From positions 51,854 through 115,853 of the forward strand of contig NZ_JAPDPJ010000009.1 of NCBI RefSeq assembly GCF_026013605.1: 64,000 nucleotides of DNA, read 5' to 3'. Each line of letters begins with the position of its first letter. Position 1 is the stretch's first letter. Source of the stretch: Plebeiibacterium sediminum. GTDB lineage: Bacteria; Bacteroidota; Bacteroidia; Bacteroidales; Marinilabiliaceae. The notes beneath the pieces are model-generated. The model searched no databases, had not been told where the DNA came from, and saw nothing but the letters and a program-made list of their open reading frames with translations. Positions 20,064 to 28,700 of the stretch are shown one piece after another. The position numbers were made by a program, and so were the translations under genes.

Positions 20064-20096
20064 GCCCGAATCAATTAAAACGATTCGGGCTTTTTT
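20064..20096 (+). terminator. Rho-independent terminator of dps
   Basis: A perfect 9-base stem, GCCCGAATC (20064-20072) with GATTCGGGC (20082-20090), then six T. Confidence 0.9.
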
Positions 20097-20121
20097 GGTT
20101 ACAATAATAAAGTTATTTTTG
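20095..20121 (+). promoter_or_regulatory. Putative purT promoter
   Basis: TTG 20095-20097, a 16-base spacer, and TATTTTTG 20114-20121. The -33 part overlaps the T tract of the dps terminator. It implies a leader of roughly 95 bases, which contains the palindrome GTTTATGTAAAC (20149-20160). I do not recognise a riboswitch there. Confidence 0.45.
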
Positions 20122-20223
20122 TGCCTTTAAATTATTCAATATTAGTTAGTTTATGTAAACGATTATAATATCACCTAATTATATCTTTACTTATCTAGCT
20201 ATCAAACAATTCACCAATTTACA

Positions 20224-21420
20224 ATGAACACTGTATCAAACACATCTATTGGCACACCTTTGTCACCAACAGCTACTAAGGTAATTATGCTAGGTTCGGG
20301 AGAGTTAGGAAAAGAAGTAGTTATTGAATTTCAGCGCTATGGCATTGAAGTGATTGCTATTGATAAATACGAAAATGCACCGGCAATGCAGGTTGCCCAC
20401 AAAAGCTATATTGTTTCAATGCTTGATGGAGCATCGCTTGCAAAGATTATTCGTGAAGAAAAACCTGATTATATCATACCTGAAGTCGAAGCTATAGCTA
20501 CAGACACGTTAATTGAGCTTGAAAAAGAAGGCTTTAATGTGATTCCTACAGCAAATGCCACAAAGCTTACCATGAACCGTGAAGGCATCAGAACTTTAGC
20601 TGCTGAAGAATTAGGTTTAAAAACTTCGCCTTATAAATTTGCAGGAACAAAAGAAGAGTTTGTGGCTGCTATTAAAGAAGTTGGTTGCCCTTGTGTTGTT
20701 AAGCCAATTATGAGCTCGTCTGGTAAAGGACAAAGTGTTGTAAAAAGTGATGCAGACATTGATTATGCATGGAATTATGCTTTAGAAGGTGCCAGAGGAA
20801 ACAGCGACAGAGTTATTGTTGAAGGATTTGTTGATTTTGATTACGAAATTACTCTACTAACAATCAGTCATGTTGATGGCGTTTCATTTTGTGCTCCTAT
20901 TGGTCACCGCCAAGAAGGTGGTGATTATCAGGAATCGTGGCAACCTCAGGCCATGAGCCCAAAAGCACTAAAAGATGCTGAATACATTGCTGAAAAAGTT
21001 GTAAAAGCACTTGGTGGAAGAGGTTTATTTGGTGTTGAGTTCTTTATTAAAGGTGATACCGTTTACTTTAGCGAACTATCTCCTCGCCCACACGATACAG
21101 GTATGGTAACTATGATTTCGCAAGATCTGAGTGAATTTGCTTTACACGTTAGAGCGATTCTTGGATTACCAATTCCAAACATTGTTCAGCACGGTGCTGC
21201 AGCAAGTAGTGTAATTATGGTAAAAGGAGATTCTAAACAGGTTTCTTTTAGTGGCTTAGAACAAGCCTTAGCAGATCCTGATACGCAATTACGTTTATTC
21301 GGAAAACCTGAAGTTCAGGGAGAAAGACGAATGGGAGTTTGCCTGGCCAGAGCAAACACAGTTGAAGAAGCCAGAGAAAAGGCTAACAAAGCAAGCGCAG
21401 CAATTACTGTTAAGTTATAG
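20224..21420 (+). CDS. purT: Formate-dependent phosphoribosylglycinamide formyltransferase
   Basis: ATP-grasp enzyme that formylates GAR using formate and ATP instead of formyl-tetrahydrofolate, the third step of purine synthesis. It has 398 residues. An N-terminal pre-ATP-grasp domain ([18 protein letters not shown]) is followed by the ATP-grasp core with [18 protein letters not shown] and the metal/ATP site GLFGVEFFI and [16 protein letters not shown]. The C-terminal lobe has [19 protein letters not shown]. Dependence on formate suits an organism with anaerobic metabolism. Confidence 0.97.
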   Translation: MNTVSNTSIGTPLSPTATKVIMLGSGELGKEVVIEFQRYGIEVIAIDKYENAPAMQVAHKSYIVSMLDGASLAKIIREEKPDYIIPEVEAIATDTLIELEKEGFNVIPTANATKLTMNREGIRTLAAEELGLKTSPYKFAGTKEEFVAAIKEVGCPCVVKPIMSSSGKGQSVVKSDADIDYAWNYALEGARGNSDRVIVEGFVDFDYEITLLTISHVDGVSFCAPIGHRQEGGDYQESWQPQAMSPKALKDAEYIAEKVVKALGGRGLFGVEFFIKGDTVYFSELSPRPHDTGMVTMISQDLSEFALHVRAILGLPIPNIVQHGAAASSVIMVKGDSKQVSFSGLEQALADPDTQLRLFGKPEVQGERRMGVCLARANTVEEAREKANKASAAITVKL

Positions 21421-21518
21421 TACCCAATAGATCGTTAGAATTTAGTTAGAGGCAATTTGACGCAACTGTTTACTAAAAAAGTGCATCATAAAAAAATAAC
21501 ACTATAATAAAGGTAAAT

Positions 21519-22166
21519 ATGAAAACCCTAAATTTATTTTTTGGATTCACATTTCTTTGTACACTTTTTATGGGGTGTACAAAAGATGAAAATGATAAGG
21601 AAAAAATTGTTGAAATAACAATTTATCCAGAGACAGGATATGGTGCAAGCATGATGAGTGACATTTGGACTCAACCATTACTTTTTTCCGACAATGATGA
21701 AAATCAAGTAAAATTATTAGTTGATATAATAACAGATGGTTTTGATTTTGACTATGAAAGAGGCTATGAGTATAAATTCAGAGCAAAAAAAGTATGGATG
21801 CAAGAACCTCCACAAGATGTATTTTCAATTAAATATGAGTTTATAGAACTTCTTTCAAAGGAGAGAGTAATTATAAATGATAGTGAAGAAAATATAAATC
21901 TTTTTGTGTCATCAAAAACAGTCAAGTTTACCCCTGACTATCCGTCTGAATACGTGGATGAAGAAAATATAACTCCAAAAATTTATGACGCATTAAACGT
22001 CAAAAACACAGATTCCGATAATTGGATGGCTTTAACTAAAATTGAAGGATTTAATTATGAAACGGGCTATGAGTATGTATTAAAAGTGAAGAAAATAACC
22101 CAAGCTGAACCTTATTCTGTTAAATATGTGCTTCTTGAAACCATTTCGAAAGAAAATAAAAATTAA
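21519..22166 (+). CDS. Lipoprotein with two DUF4377-like repeats
   Basis: A 215-residue predicted lipoprotein; the leader ends at the cysteine in FMGCTKDE. The mature part is a tandem duplication. Each half contains a GYEY...KVKK strand followed by a short loop and a KYxxxE(L/T)xSKE ending (about residues 85-112 and 182-212). This resembles DUF4377 domains, usually single. The two halves are clearly diverged. It has a weak AAGG ribosome-binding site and no partner genes. Function unknown. The 3' flank is a long non-coding region. Confidence 0.7.
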   Translation: MKTLNLFFGFTFLCTLFMGCTKDENDKEKIVEITIYPETGYGASMMSDIWTQPLLFSDNDENQVKLLVDIITDGFDFDYERGYEYKFRAKKVWMQEPPQDVFSIKYEFIELLSKERVIINDSEENINLFVSSKTVKFTPDYPSEYVDEENITPKIYDALNVKNTDSDNWMALTKIEGFNYETGYEYVLKVKKITQAEPYSVKYVLLETISKENKN

Positions 22167-22390
22167 AAAAATAAAAGCGCATAACAGCAAATGATAATTA
22201 AGGGCTGGTCTGAAATTATTGGGAGTTTTATATCCCGCATCAATTTTTGTATATACAGGAAAGATTGAAATCTGCATTCCAGCTCCGTAACTATGTTTTT
22301 AACGATATGAGACATTCGACCAATTTATACGGAGTTTAAATCAATAAAATTTTAACGAAGTATTAAGTATCCAATACATTACAATATTTA
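22167..22390. other. Non-coding stretch after the DUF4377-like gene
   Basis: About 220 bases before a terminator-like hairpin. No convincing ORF, RNA gene or repeat is seen. A GCGCATAACAGC sequence stands just after the gene but lacks a complementary partner. Confidence 0.4.
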
Positions 22391-22429
22391 AAAAGTTCCA
22401 ATAGCAATTATGCTACTGGAACTTTTTTT
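22391..22429 (+). terminator. Terminator-like hairpin
   Basis: AAAAGTTCCAATAGCA (22391-22406) pairs with TGCTACTGGAACTTTT (22411-22426), with one A-C mismatch, and is followed by more T. Confidence 0.75.
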
Positions 22430-22512
22430 ATTCTACACTACAAGACCCCCATCATTTAAATCACAAACAAAGGAAAAGCGTTTTTAATTACAGAAAATCA
22501 ACAACTAACGTA

Positions 22513-22822
22513 AGCGAAATACACATGTTTTAAAGCGAAATTATTAAATTAGTGAGCGAAATAGGCAAATTAATAAGCGAAATACTATTTTAGTTAGCGA
22601 AACACTCATCGTAGTGAGCGAAATGCTCAACTTAGTTAGCGAAATACTCAATTTAGTAGACGAAAAGGATGAATTAGTGAGCGAAATACACAATTTTTAC
22701 TAATTGATACATTTCGTTGCAAAAAAATTGGTTTCGCCTTGTACAATGACCATTTCGCTGTAACAATGAACCTTTTCGCTCACTTTTGAAGTAGTTTGCT
22801 ATAAAAATCAAACAGTTCGCTC
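22513..22822. repeat. 21-bp phased repeat array with an orientation switch
   Basis: The core AGCGAAAT recurs with near-exact 21-bp spacing. The G of GCGAAA falls at 22514, 22535, 22556, 22577, 22597, 22618, 22639, 22660 (ACGAAA) and 22681, with intervals 21, 21, 21, 20, 21, 21, 21, 21. After a 24-base centre the same core appears inverted (TTTCGC-like) at 22712, 22732, 22753, 22774, 22795 (TTTGCT, degenerate) and 22815. Flanks are partly conserved as TTAGT(G/T) before and ACxCAA after the core. Twenty-one bases equal two helical turns and also seven codons. One reading gives SEILNLV-type heptads, but stops and a 1-base slip break it. I cannot assign a known element. Confidence 0.9.
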
Positions 22823-22881
22823 TAAAATTTATGGTTTCAGGATAGTATCTGATCATATTTACTAATGTTATATCCATTTAA

Positions 22882-23538
22882 ATGAACAAATCTAAATTAA
22901 CCGTACCTGATTTTATACTTCAGAGTTCAATCAGAATCAACAATTCTCTTAACGATGATAGTATTTTTAGCAAAGTTTCCGAATTCGGTTATAATGCTGA
23001 AAAAATTGAAACCGGAAAAGCACTACTGAACGAAGTCATTACTCTTTCGGCAAGTTGCAATAAGAAACACAACGATGTTACAATTGCATATATAAACAAG
23101 AAGAACGCCCGGAACGATGCACATCAATTCATATCAAAATATCGAAGTCTGGCTAAAATAGCATTCAAAAACAACACTTCAGCCAAAACATCATTACAAT
23201 TATCAGGTATTTATCCTCTAAATTATTCAGGATGGCTTAACCAAAGCAAAAGTTTTTTAAGAAACATACTCGCCAATAATGAATGGCTAAGTATTATGGC
23301 CGGGTATGGAATAGATGCTGTAAAGCTTAATGATTGTTTACAAAAAATTGACAATGTAGATGCCTTACATCAGGCTATACTAAAAGCAAAAGGTGAAGCT
23401 CAAAATGCAACACTTCAACGCAATAAAAAAATAGATGAACTAGCAGATTGGATTAATGATTACGAAGCAGTGGCTAAAATTGCCTTAATGGAAACACCCC
23501 AATTACTCGAAAAAATAGGAATAATAGTAAAAAATTAA
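22882..23538 (+). CDS. Uncharacterised helical protein with two internal repeats
   Basis: A 218-residue soluble, basic, helical protein without signal peptide. It consists of two similar halves. Residues 34-110 (EFGYNAEKIETGKALLNEV ... YRSLAKIAF ... LQLSGI) parallel residues 140-214 (AGYGIDAVKLNDCLQKI ... YEAVAKIAL ... LLEKIGI), joined by NYSGWLNQSKSFLRNIL. I recall the same two-repeat design in unnamed Bacteroidota proteins, but no function. It lies directly beside the 21-bp phased array, whose last inverted unit ends about 60 bases before its ATG. That makes it a candidate partner of the array, which is inference. Confidence 0.75.
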   Translation: MNKSKLTVPDFILQSSIRINNSLNDDSIFSKVSEFGYNAEKIETGKALLNEVITLSASCNKKHNDVTIAYINKKNARNDAHQFISKYRSLAKIAFKNNTSAKTSLQLSGIYPLNYSGWLNQSKSFLRNILANNEWLSIMAGYGIDAVKLNDCLQKIDNVDALHQAILKAKGEAQNATLQRNKKIDELADWINDYEAVAKIALMETPQLLEKIGIIVKN

Positions 23539-23613
23539 GTCAGAATATTTTTATACACACTTACTTTATTGACTTACCAATAAAAGGAATAAGTATTGAT
23601 GAATAAATTTATA

Positions 23614-23644
23614 TTGCAACATTACTTTCATTCTACTATTTTTG
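23614..23644 (+). promoter_or_regulatory. recG promoter
   Basis: TTG at 23614-23616, a 20-base spacer and TATTTTTG at 23637-23644, a full Bacteroidota consensus 16 bases before the ATG at 23661. Confidence 0.7.
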
Positions 23645-23660
23645 AACCTCTATTTTAGTG

Positions 23661-25760
23661 ATGTCAGAATTAGCAACAAGAGATATAACGTATTTACCGG
23701 GTGTTGGTCCTAAAAAGGCCGACTTACTGCGAAATGAATTAAAAATTCAGTCGTATGAGGATTTGTTATACCATTTTCCATACAAATACATCGACCGCAG
23801 CAGAACTTATAAAATCAGAGAAATTAACAACACAGCTTCTCACATTCAGTTAAAAGGTAAAATTGTTGGTTTAAATACAGTAGGTGCAGGAAGAACACAA
23901 AGACTTGTAGCTAAATTTGCTGATGACTCAGGAGTTATTGAATTGGTTTGGTTTAAGTTTATCAAACAAATAAAAACAGGCTTAGATCCCAATGTTGAGT
24001 ATATTATATTTGGTAAACCTTCTGAATTCAATCATACCTATAATATTGTACATCCAGAAATGGAAAAGGTAGATCCTAACAAACCTAAAATTGTTTCGGG
24101 ATTACAGGCCTTTTACCATACTACAGAAAAGATGAAAAATAATTATTTAAGTTCAAAAGCCATCCAAAAGATGCAACAGAACATTTTTCTATCTTTTCAG
24201 GGATCTATATCCGAAACATTGCCTTCCTATATCATTCAGCAATATAAGTTAATGATATTGGATCAGGCACTGCGTACGGTTCATTTCCCAAGAAACAGTC
24301 AGGAGTTACAACAAGCTCAATTCAGGTTAAAATTCGAAGAGCTATTTTATATACAACTAAATATCCTTCGTTTAAAAACACAACGAACAAGAAGTATAAA
24401 AGGACATATATTTTCTACCGTAGGAGATTATTTTAATCATTTCTTTTTTCATAACCTTCCATTTGAACTCACCAATGCTCAAAAAAGAGTTATTAAAGAA
24501 ATTAGAAATGATGTTGGTTCTGGCAGACAATTAAATCGTCTTTTGCAAGGTGATGTTGGTAGTGGAAAAACCATGGTTGCCTTAATGGTGATGTTAATTG
24601 CTTTAGATAATAATTACCAGGCTTGCCTGATGGCTCCAACTGAAATATTGGCTACTCAACACTTTGAATCCATCATGGAATTATTAAATGGTATGGATTT
24701 AAATGTGAAACTATTAACCGGCTCCACAAAAAAGAAGGAACGCGAAGTTATTCACTCAGGACTGCAGTCTGGTGAAATTCAAATATTAATAGGTACACAT
24801 GCCCTACTCGAAGATGTAGTTCAATTTAAAAACCTGGGAATGGTTATTATTGATGAACAACACCGTTTTGGAGTGGCTCAACGTGCTAAACTGTGGAAGA
24901 AAAATGACATTCCACCTCATGTACTGGTTATGACAGCCACACCAATTCCACGTACTCTGGCTATGACAGTATATGGCGATTTGGATGTATCAGTTATTGA
25001 TGAACTCCCACCAGGTAGAAAACCCATTGAAACCAAACACTATTTTCATAACCGCAGGAACAACCTGAATAAATTCATTAAAGCAGAGATAGAAAAAGGT
25101 CGTCAGATTTATGTGGTTTATCCTTTGATTGAGGAATCAGAAAAAATGGATTTTAAAAATCTGGCCGAAGGGTATGAATATATGCAAAGTGCTTTTCCTG
25201 AATACAAAACCACTATGGTTCATGGAAAGATGAAACCATCAGAAAAGGATGCTGCCATGCAGGAGTTTGCTTCTGGCAAGGCGCAAATTTTGGTTGCTAC
25301 TACTGTTATAGAGGTTGGTGTTAATGTTCCCAATGCTTCGGTAATGATTATTGAAAGTGCAGAACGCTTTGGACTTTCGCAGTTACACCAGCTAAGAGGA
25401 CGGGTTGGCAGAGGTGCCGAGCAAAGCTATTGTATTTTAATGACCGGCCACAAACTTGGTGAAGACACTAAGAAGCGAATGAACATTATGGTGGATTCGA
25501 ATGATGGTTTTGAAATTGCCGAGGCTGACATGAAATTAAGAGGACCTGGTGATTTAGAAGGTACACAACAAAGTGGATTGCCTTTTGAGCTTAAAATAGC
25601 CAATATAACCAGAGACTCTCAACTGCTGCAACATGCACGTAATGTGGCAAATGCCATACTCGAAAAAGATGCAAATCTTGAAAGCCCGGAAAATCAGGTA
25701 CTAAACCGCCAACTCACAAAGTTAGCGCGTCAAAAGATGAACTGGAGTATGATTAGTTAG
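23661..25760 (+). CDS. recG: ATP-dependent DNA helicase RecG
   Basis: Branch-migrating helicase that remodels stalled forks and recombination intermediates. From ATG 23661 (a GTG lies one codon earlier) it has 699 residues. The N-terminal wedge/OB domain opens YLPGVGPKKADLL. The helicase motifs follow: I (LLQGDVGSGKTMVAL), II (VIIDEQHRFG, the DExH box), III (MTATPIPRTLAM), and V-VI in the second lobe (TTVIEVGVNVPNA, QLRGRVGRG). The C-terminal TRG-like segment is present. Length and order are normal for the family. Confidence 0.97.
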   Translation: MSELATRDITYLPGVGPKKADLLRNELKIQSYEDLLYHFPYKYIDRSRTYKIREINNTASHIQLKGKIVGLNTVGAGRTQRLVAKFADDSGVIELVWFKFIKQIKTGLDPNVEYIIFGKPSEFNHTYNIVHPEMEKVDPNKPKIVSGLQAFYHTTEKMKNNYLSSKAIQKMQQNIFLSFQGSISETLPSYIIQQYKLMILDQALRTVHFPRNSQELQQAQFRLKFEELFYIQLNILRLKTQRTRSIKGHIFSTVGDYFNHFFFHNLPFELTNAQKRVIKEIRNDVGSGRQLNRLLQGDVGSGKTMVALMVMLIALDNNYQACLMAPTEILATQHFESIMELLNGMDLNVKLLTGSTKKKEREVIHSGLQSGEIQILIGTHALLEDVVQFKNLGMVIIDEQHRFGVAQRAKLWKKNDIPPHVLVMTATPIPRTLAMTVYGDLDVSVIDELPPGRKPIETKHYFHNRRNNLNKFIKAEIEKGRQIYVVYPLIEESEKMDFKNLAEGYEYMQSAFPEYKTTMVHGKMKPSEKDAAMQEFASGKAQILVATTVIEVGVNVPNASVMIIESAERFGLSQLHQLRGRVGRGAEQSYCILMTGHKLGEDTKKRMNIMVDSNDGFEIAEADMKLRGPGDLEGTQQSGLPFELKIANITRDSQLLQHARNVANAILEKDANLESPENQVLNRQLTKLARQKMNWSMIS

Positions 25761-25878
25761 TCATACGAATTAATACAGATTCATTTTTCTACTACATTAT
25801 TATCTTTCCTTAACAAATATCTTTTTCTGCATTTAAATAATTGCACTATCTTTTGCTGCATAAGAACACATATTTAAT

Positions 25879-27078
25879 ATGATATTTGCAGCCGTACATA
25901 TAGACCCATTATTTTCGAAATTTGTAATACTATCGTGTATCGTTATAGTAATTGGATTTTTATTAAGATTACTCAAACAACCCTATATGATAGCCTATAT
26001 TATTGTAGGTATAATAGTTGGGCCTTATGGAGTTGGTTTTGTTAGTGACGAAGAACTGATATCCAATCTGGGATCATTAGGTTTGGTACTACTGTTATTT
26101 TTTATTGGTATGGAGATCCGGCTCCCTCAGCTCCTCAACAACTGGAAAGTGTCTATTATTGGTACATTGATGCAGGTATTTGCAAGTTTGTTAATCATTT
26201 GGTTGCTTAGTTTTTACTTTAACTGGAGTACGAGTCAGGTAGTTATGTTTGGTTTTGTGATTAGCTTAAGCAGTACAGCTGTAATTGTTAAAATACTTCA
26301 GGAAAGAGATGAAATCAATAGCAAGGCTGGTCAGTATGCTTTAGGGATTCTTATTGCACAGGACATACTGATTGTACCTATGTTGATACTCTTAGGCTAT
26401 TTAGGTGGTCACAGACCCGATAAAAGCGAACTGATTAAGCAAATAATTGGTGGTATACTCATTATTGGCATGATCATTTTTTTAGTTAGAAAGAAAGAAA
26501 TTAAACTTCCATTTCAAAAATACATTCAAAAAGATCATGAGATGCAGGTTTTTATTGCTTTTTCATTATGCTTTGGGTTTTCAACAATATCTGCCTTCTT
26601 TCAGTTATCTGCCGCACTGGGAGCATTTATAGCTGGCATTTTAATATCTGCCACAAGATCAACAGAATGGGTGCACAACAGCCTTTCTGCATTTAAAATT
26701 TTGTTTGTAGCACTGTTTTTTATATCAATAGGAATGATTATCGACCTAAACTTTTTAAAAGATAATCTATACACAATAGTTACTTTACTTATTGTAGTTT
26801 TTATTTTAAATAGTATCATTAATATTTCTATGATCCGGTTCTTCTGTAAGGATTGGAAAATTACTCTGTATGTAAGTGCACTCTTATCACAAATAGGAGA
26901 ATTTAGTTTTATTTTGGCAGCTACCGGATATCAATCTGGTATTATTAAGGAATATTCCTACCAAATAACCATAAGTACAATCGCTCTCACCTTACTTTTT
27001 AGTCCATTATGGATTAATTTAACTAAAAAGGTAACAAATCAATTTCATGTGTTCGCACACAAAAATAAAACAGCCTAA
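25879..27078 (+). CDS. Monovalent cation:proton antiporter (KefB/CPA2 type, membrane part only)
   Basis: A 399-residue integral membrane protein with about a dozen helices, of the CPA2 Na+/H+ and K+/H+ exchanger family. Typical motifs are YIIVGIIVGPYGVG, LLLFFIGMEIRLPQL, SLSSTAVIVKILQE and GILIAQDILIVPML, the Asp in AQD being the expected ion-binding residue, and AALGAFIAGILIS. It ends soon after the membrane domain and has no TrkA-N nucleotide-binding domain, unlike full-length KefB/KefC. The ion exchanged is not determinable from sequence. Confidence 0.9.
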   Translation: MIFAAVHIDPLFSKFVILSCIVIVIGFLLRLLKQPYMIAYIIVGIIVGPYGVGFVSDEELISNLGSLGLVLLLFFIGMEIRLPQLLNNWKVSIIGTLMQVFASLLIIWLLSFYFNWSTSQVVMFGFVISLSSTAVIVKILQERDEINSKAGQYALGILIAQDILIVPMLILLGYLGGHRPDKSELIKQIIGGILIIGMIIFLVRKKEIKLPFQKYIQKDHEMQVFIAFSLCFGFSTISAFFQLSAALGAFIAGILISATRSTEWVHNSLSAFKILFVALFFISIGMIIDLNFLKDNLYTIVTLLIVVFILNSIINISMIRFFCKDWKITLYVSALLSQIGEFSFILAATGYQSGIIKEYSYQITISTIALTLLFSPLWINLTKKVTNQFHVFAHKNKTA

Positions 27079-27312
27079 ATTAGAGCACTTTTAATTAAAG
27101 AAATATTTCTTTATAACAACCAAACTATCAACACATAACATGATTTATTTCACTTTTTTTAAGTTTTAGAATTTTTTTTTTGACTAACTTTTTAAAATTG
27201 CAATCTCTACTTTACACTATCCATCAAGGTTTTGCAATGTCCAAGTAGCAATTCTATTTATTTATACCAATTCCAAATAGAGAAATACACTTTCACATAC
27301 TACCTTATTAAT

Positions 27313-27320
27313 TACATTTG
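27313..27320 (+). promoter_or_regulatory. Promoter -7 element of the rseC-rnf operon
   Basis: TACATTTG, an exact TAnnTTTG match 23 bases before the first ATG of the operon. The -33 element is not obvious. Confidence 0.5.
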
Positions 27321-27343
27321 TCCAGAATTTTCCCTGAAAAATC

Positions 27344-27763
27344 ATGTCGGAAGTAAGATTAGTAGAGCATACAGGATACGTTGAGGAAATCAACTCAAAC
27401 CAGGTTAAAGTTCGCATTATCAGCGAATCAGCCTGTGCTTCATGTCACGCAAAAGGTGCATGCACCGCTGCAGATATGAAAGAAAAACTTGTTGATGTAT
27501 ACACTAACCAAAGCTCCCTTTATAAACCAGGTCAAAAAGTAACTATTCAAGGTGAAAAATCTCTAGGCTTGAAAGCTTCACTACTGGCTTATATATTCCC
27601 GTTTATTTTAGTATTTGTTGTTTTGTTCGTTAGTTACGGACTAACAAAAAGTGAAGGAATTGCAGGTATTACCTCGCTGATTATTCTTATTCCTTATTTC
27701 ATTGTAATTAAATACATATCCCCTCAATTACAAAAAACCTTTACGTTTAAAATAAAAGAGTAG
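27344..27763 (+). CDS. rseC: RseC/MucC-family membrane protein
   Basis: A 139-residue protein of the SoxR-reducing/RseC family. The N-terminal beta domain carries a cysteine cluster (Cys31, Cys34, Cys40 in SACASCHAKGAC), followed by two membrane helices (about 75-95 and 102-122) and a basic tail. Homologues occur at the head of rnf operons and are thought to assist redox reactions or Rnf function. Here it is the first gene, 16 bases before rnfB, so it belongs to the operon. Confidence 0.88.
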   Translation: MSEVRLVEHTGYVEEINSNQVKVRIISESACASCHAKGACTAADMKEKLVDVYTNQSSLYKPGQKVTIQGEKSLGLKASLLAYIFPFILVFVVLFVSYGLTKSEGIAGITSLIILIPYFIVIKYISPQLQKTFTFKIKE

Positions 27764-27779
27764 AATTAAATCATATAAC

Positions 27780-28697
27780 ATGAATGTAGTTATTATAACA
27801 GTTTTAACACTTGCTATTTTGGGTACTGTAGCTGCCCTCGTGCTCTATTTTGTAGCACAAAAATTTAAGGTGTTTGAAGACCCAAGAATTGATCAGGTGG
27901 AGGAAGTTTTACCTGCAGCTAACTGTGGAGGCTGTGGTTTCCCCGGCTGTAGAGCTTTTGCTGAAGCATTGGTAAAAAGCGATGACATATCGGATTTAAA
28001 TTGTCCGGTGGGGGGCGCTGAAACCATGAAAACTGCAGCAGGAATTTTAGGTAAAGAAGTTGCTGCATCAGATCCAATGATTGCCGTTGTTAAATGTAAC
28101 GGAACATGTGAAAACCGCCCAAGAACAAATAAATACGACGGAGCTACCTCTTGTGCTGTTGCGGCTTCCCTATATGGAGGAGAAACGGGTTGTAGTTACG
28201 GTTGTTTAGGTTGTGGTGATTGTGTTGAGGCTTGTACTTTTGATGCTATTCACATGGATGAAAAAACTGGTTTACCGGTGGTTAATGATAAATGTGTGGC
28301 TTGCGGAGCCTGTGTGGACGCTTGTCCTAAAAACATCATTGAACTTAGAAAAGCCGGTCCTAAAGGACGACGAGTTTTTGTATCATGCATTAACCAGGAC
28401 AAAGGTGGAGTTGCTAAAAAAGCTTGTTCAGTAGCTTGTATTGGCTGTAAAAAATGTCAAAAAGAATGTCCTTTTGATGCCATTACTGTTGAAAATAACA
28501 TCGCATACATTGATTACAACAAATGTAAACTTTGTCGCAAGTGTGTTGCCGTTTGCCCAACAGGAGCCATTCACGAGGTGAATTTCCCTCCTAAAAAGGC
28601 TAAGCCAGCTACAGAAAAACCAGCTGCGCCAGCAAAAACAGAAGCTACATCAAATGAAAACAAAACATCTTCGGATATAAAAAATAAGGAGGAATAA
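27780..28697 (+). CDS. rnfB: Ion-translocating oxidoreductase subunit RnfB
   Basis: Electron-entry subunit of the Rnf complex (ferredoxin:NAD+ oxidoreductase coupled to ion pumping). It has 305 residues. One N-terminal membrane helix (1-27) is followed by the RnfB iron-sulfur module (Cys49, 52, 57, 75 in NCGGCGFPGC). Four ferredoxin-type CxxCxxCxxxC motifs start at Cys142, 172, 220 and 249, giving up to five [4Fe-4S] clusters, more than E. coli RsxB. The tail after residue 270 is Lys/Pro/Ala-rich and probably disordered. The next gene begins 3 bases on. Confidence 0.96.
   Translation: MNVVIITVLTLAILGTVAALVLYFVAQKFKVFEDPRIDQVEEVLPAANCGGCGFPGCRAFAEALVKSDDISDLNCPVGGAETMKTAAGILGKEVAASDPMIAVVKCNGTCENRPRTNKYDGATSCAVAASLYGGETGCSYGCLGCGDCVEACTFDAIHMDEKTGLPVVNDKCVACGACVDACPKNIIELRKAGPKGRRVFVSCINQDKGGVAKKACSVACIGCKKCQKECPFDAITVENNIAYIDYNKCKLCRKCVAVCPTGAIHEVNFPPKKAKPATEKPAAPAKTEATSNENKTSSDIKNKEE
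28686..28693 (+). promoter_or_regulatory. Strong Shine-Dalgarno sequence of rnfC
   Basis: AAGGAGGA lies 7 bases before GTG 28701, inside the end of rnfB. It supports the GTG start and is unusual for a phylum that rarely uses such sites. Confidence 0.8.
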
Positions 28698-28700
28698 ATC

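Noticed and set aside
22168..22200. GCGCATAACAGC as an integron attC-type site after the DUF4377-like gene
   Set aside because: No matching inverse core or hairpin of the required form follows, and no integrase is nearby.
22513..22822. CRISPR array
   Set aside because: The repeat core is only about 8-14 bases with 21-bp period, spacers are too short, orientation reverses midway, and no cas gene is present.
22674..22877. 67-codon minus-strand ORF across the phased array
   Set aside because: It is an open frame created by the inverted repeat units themselves (heptad-like residues), with no start signal or family likeness.
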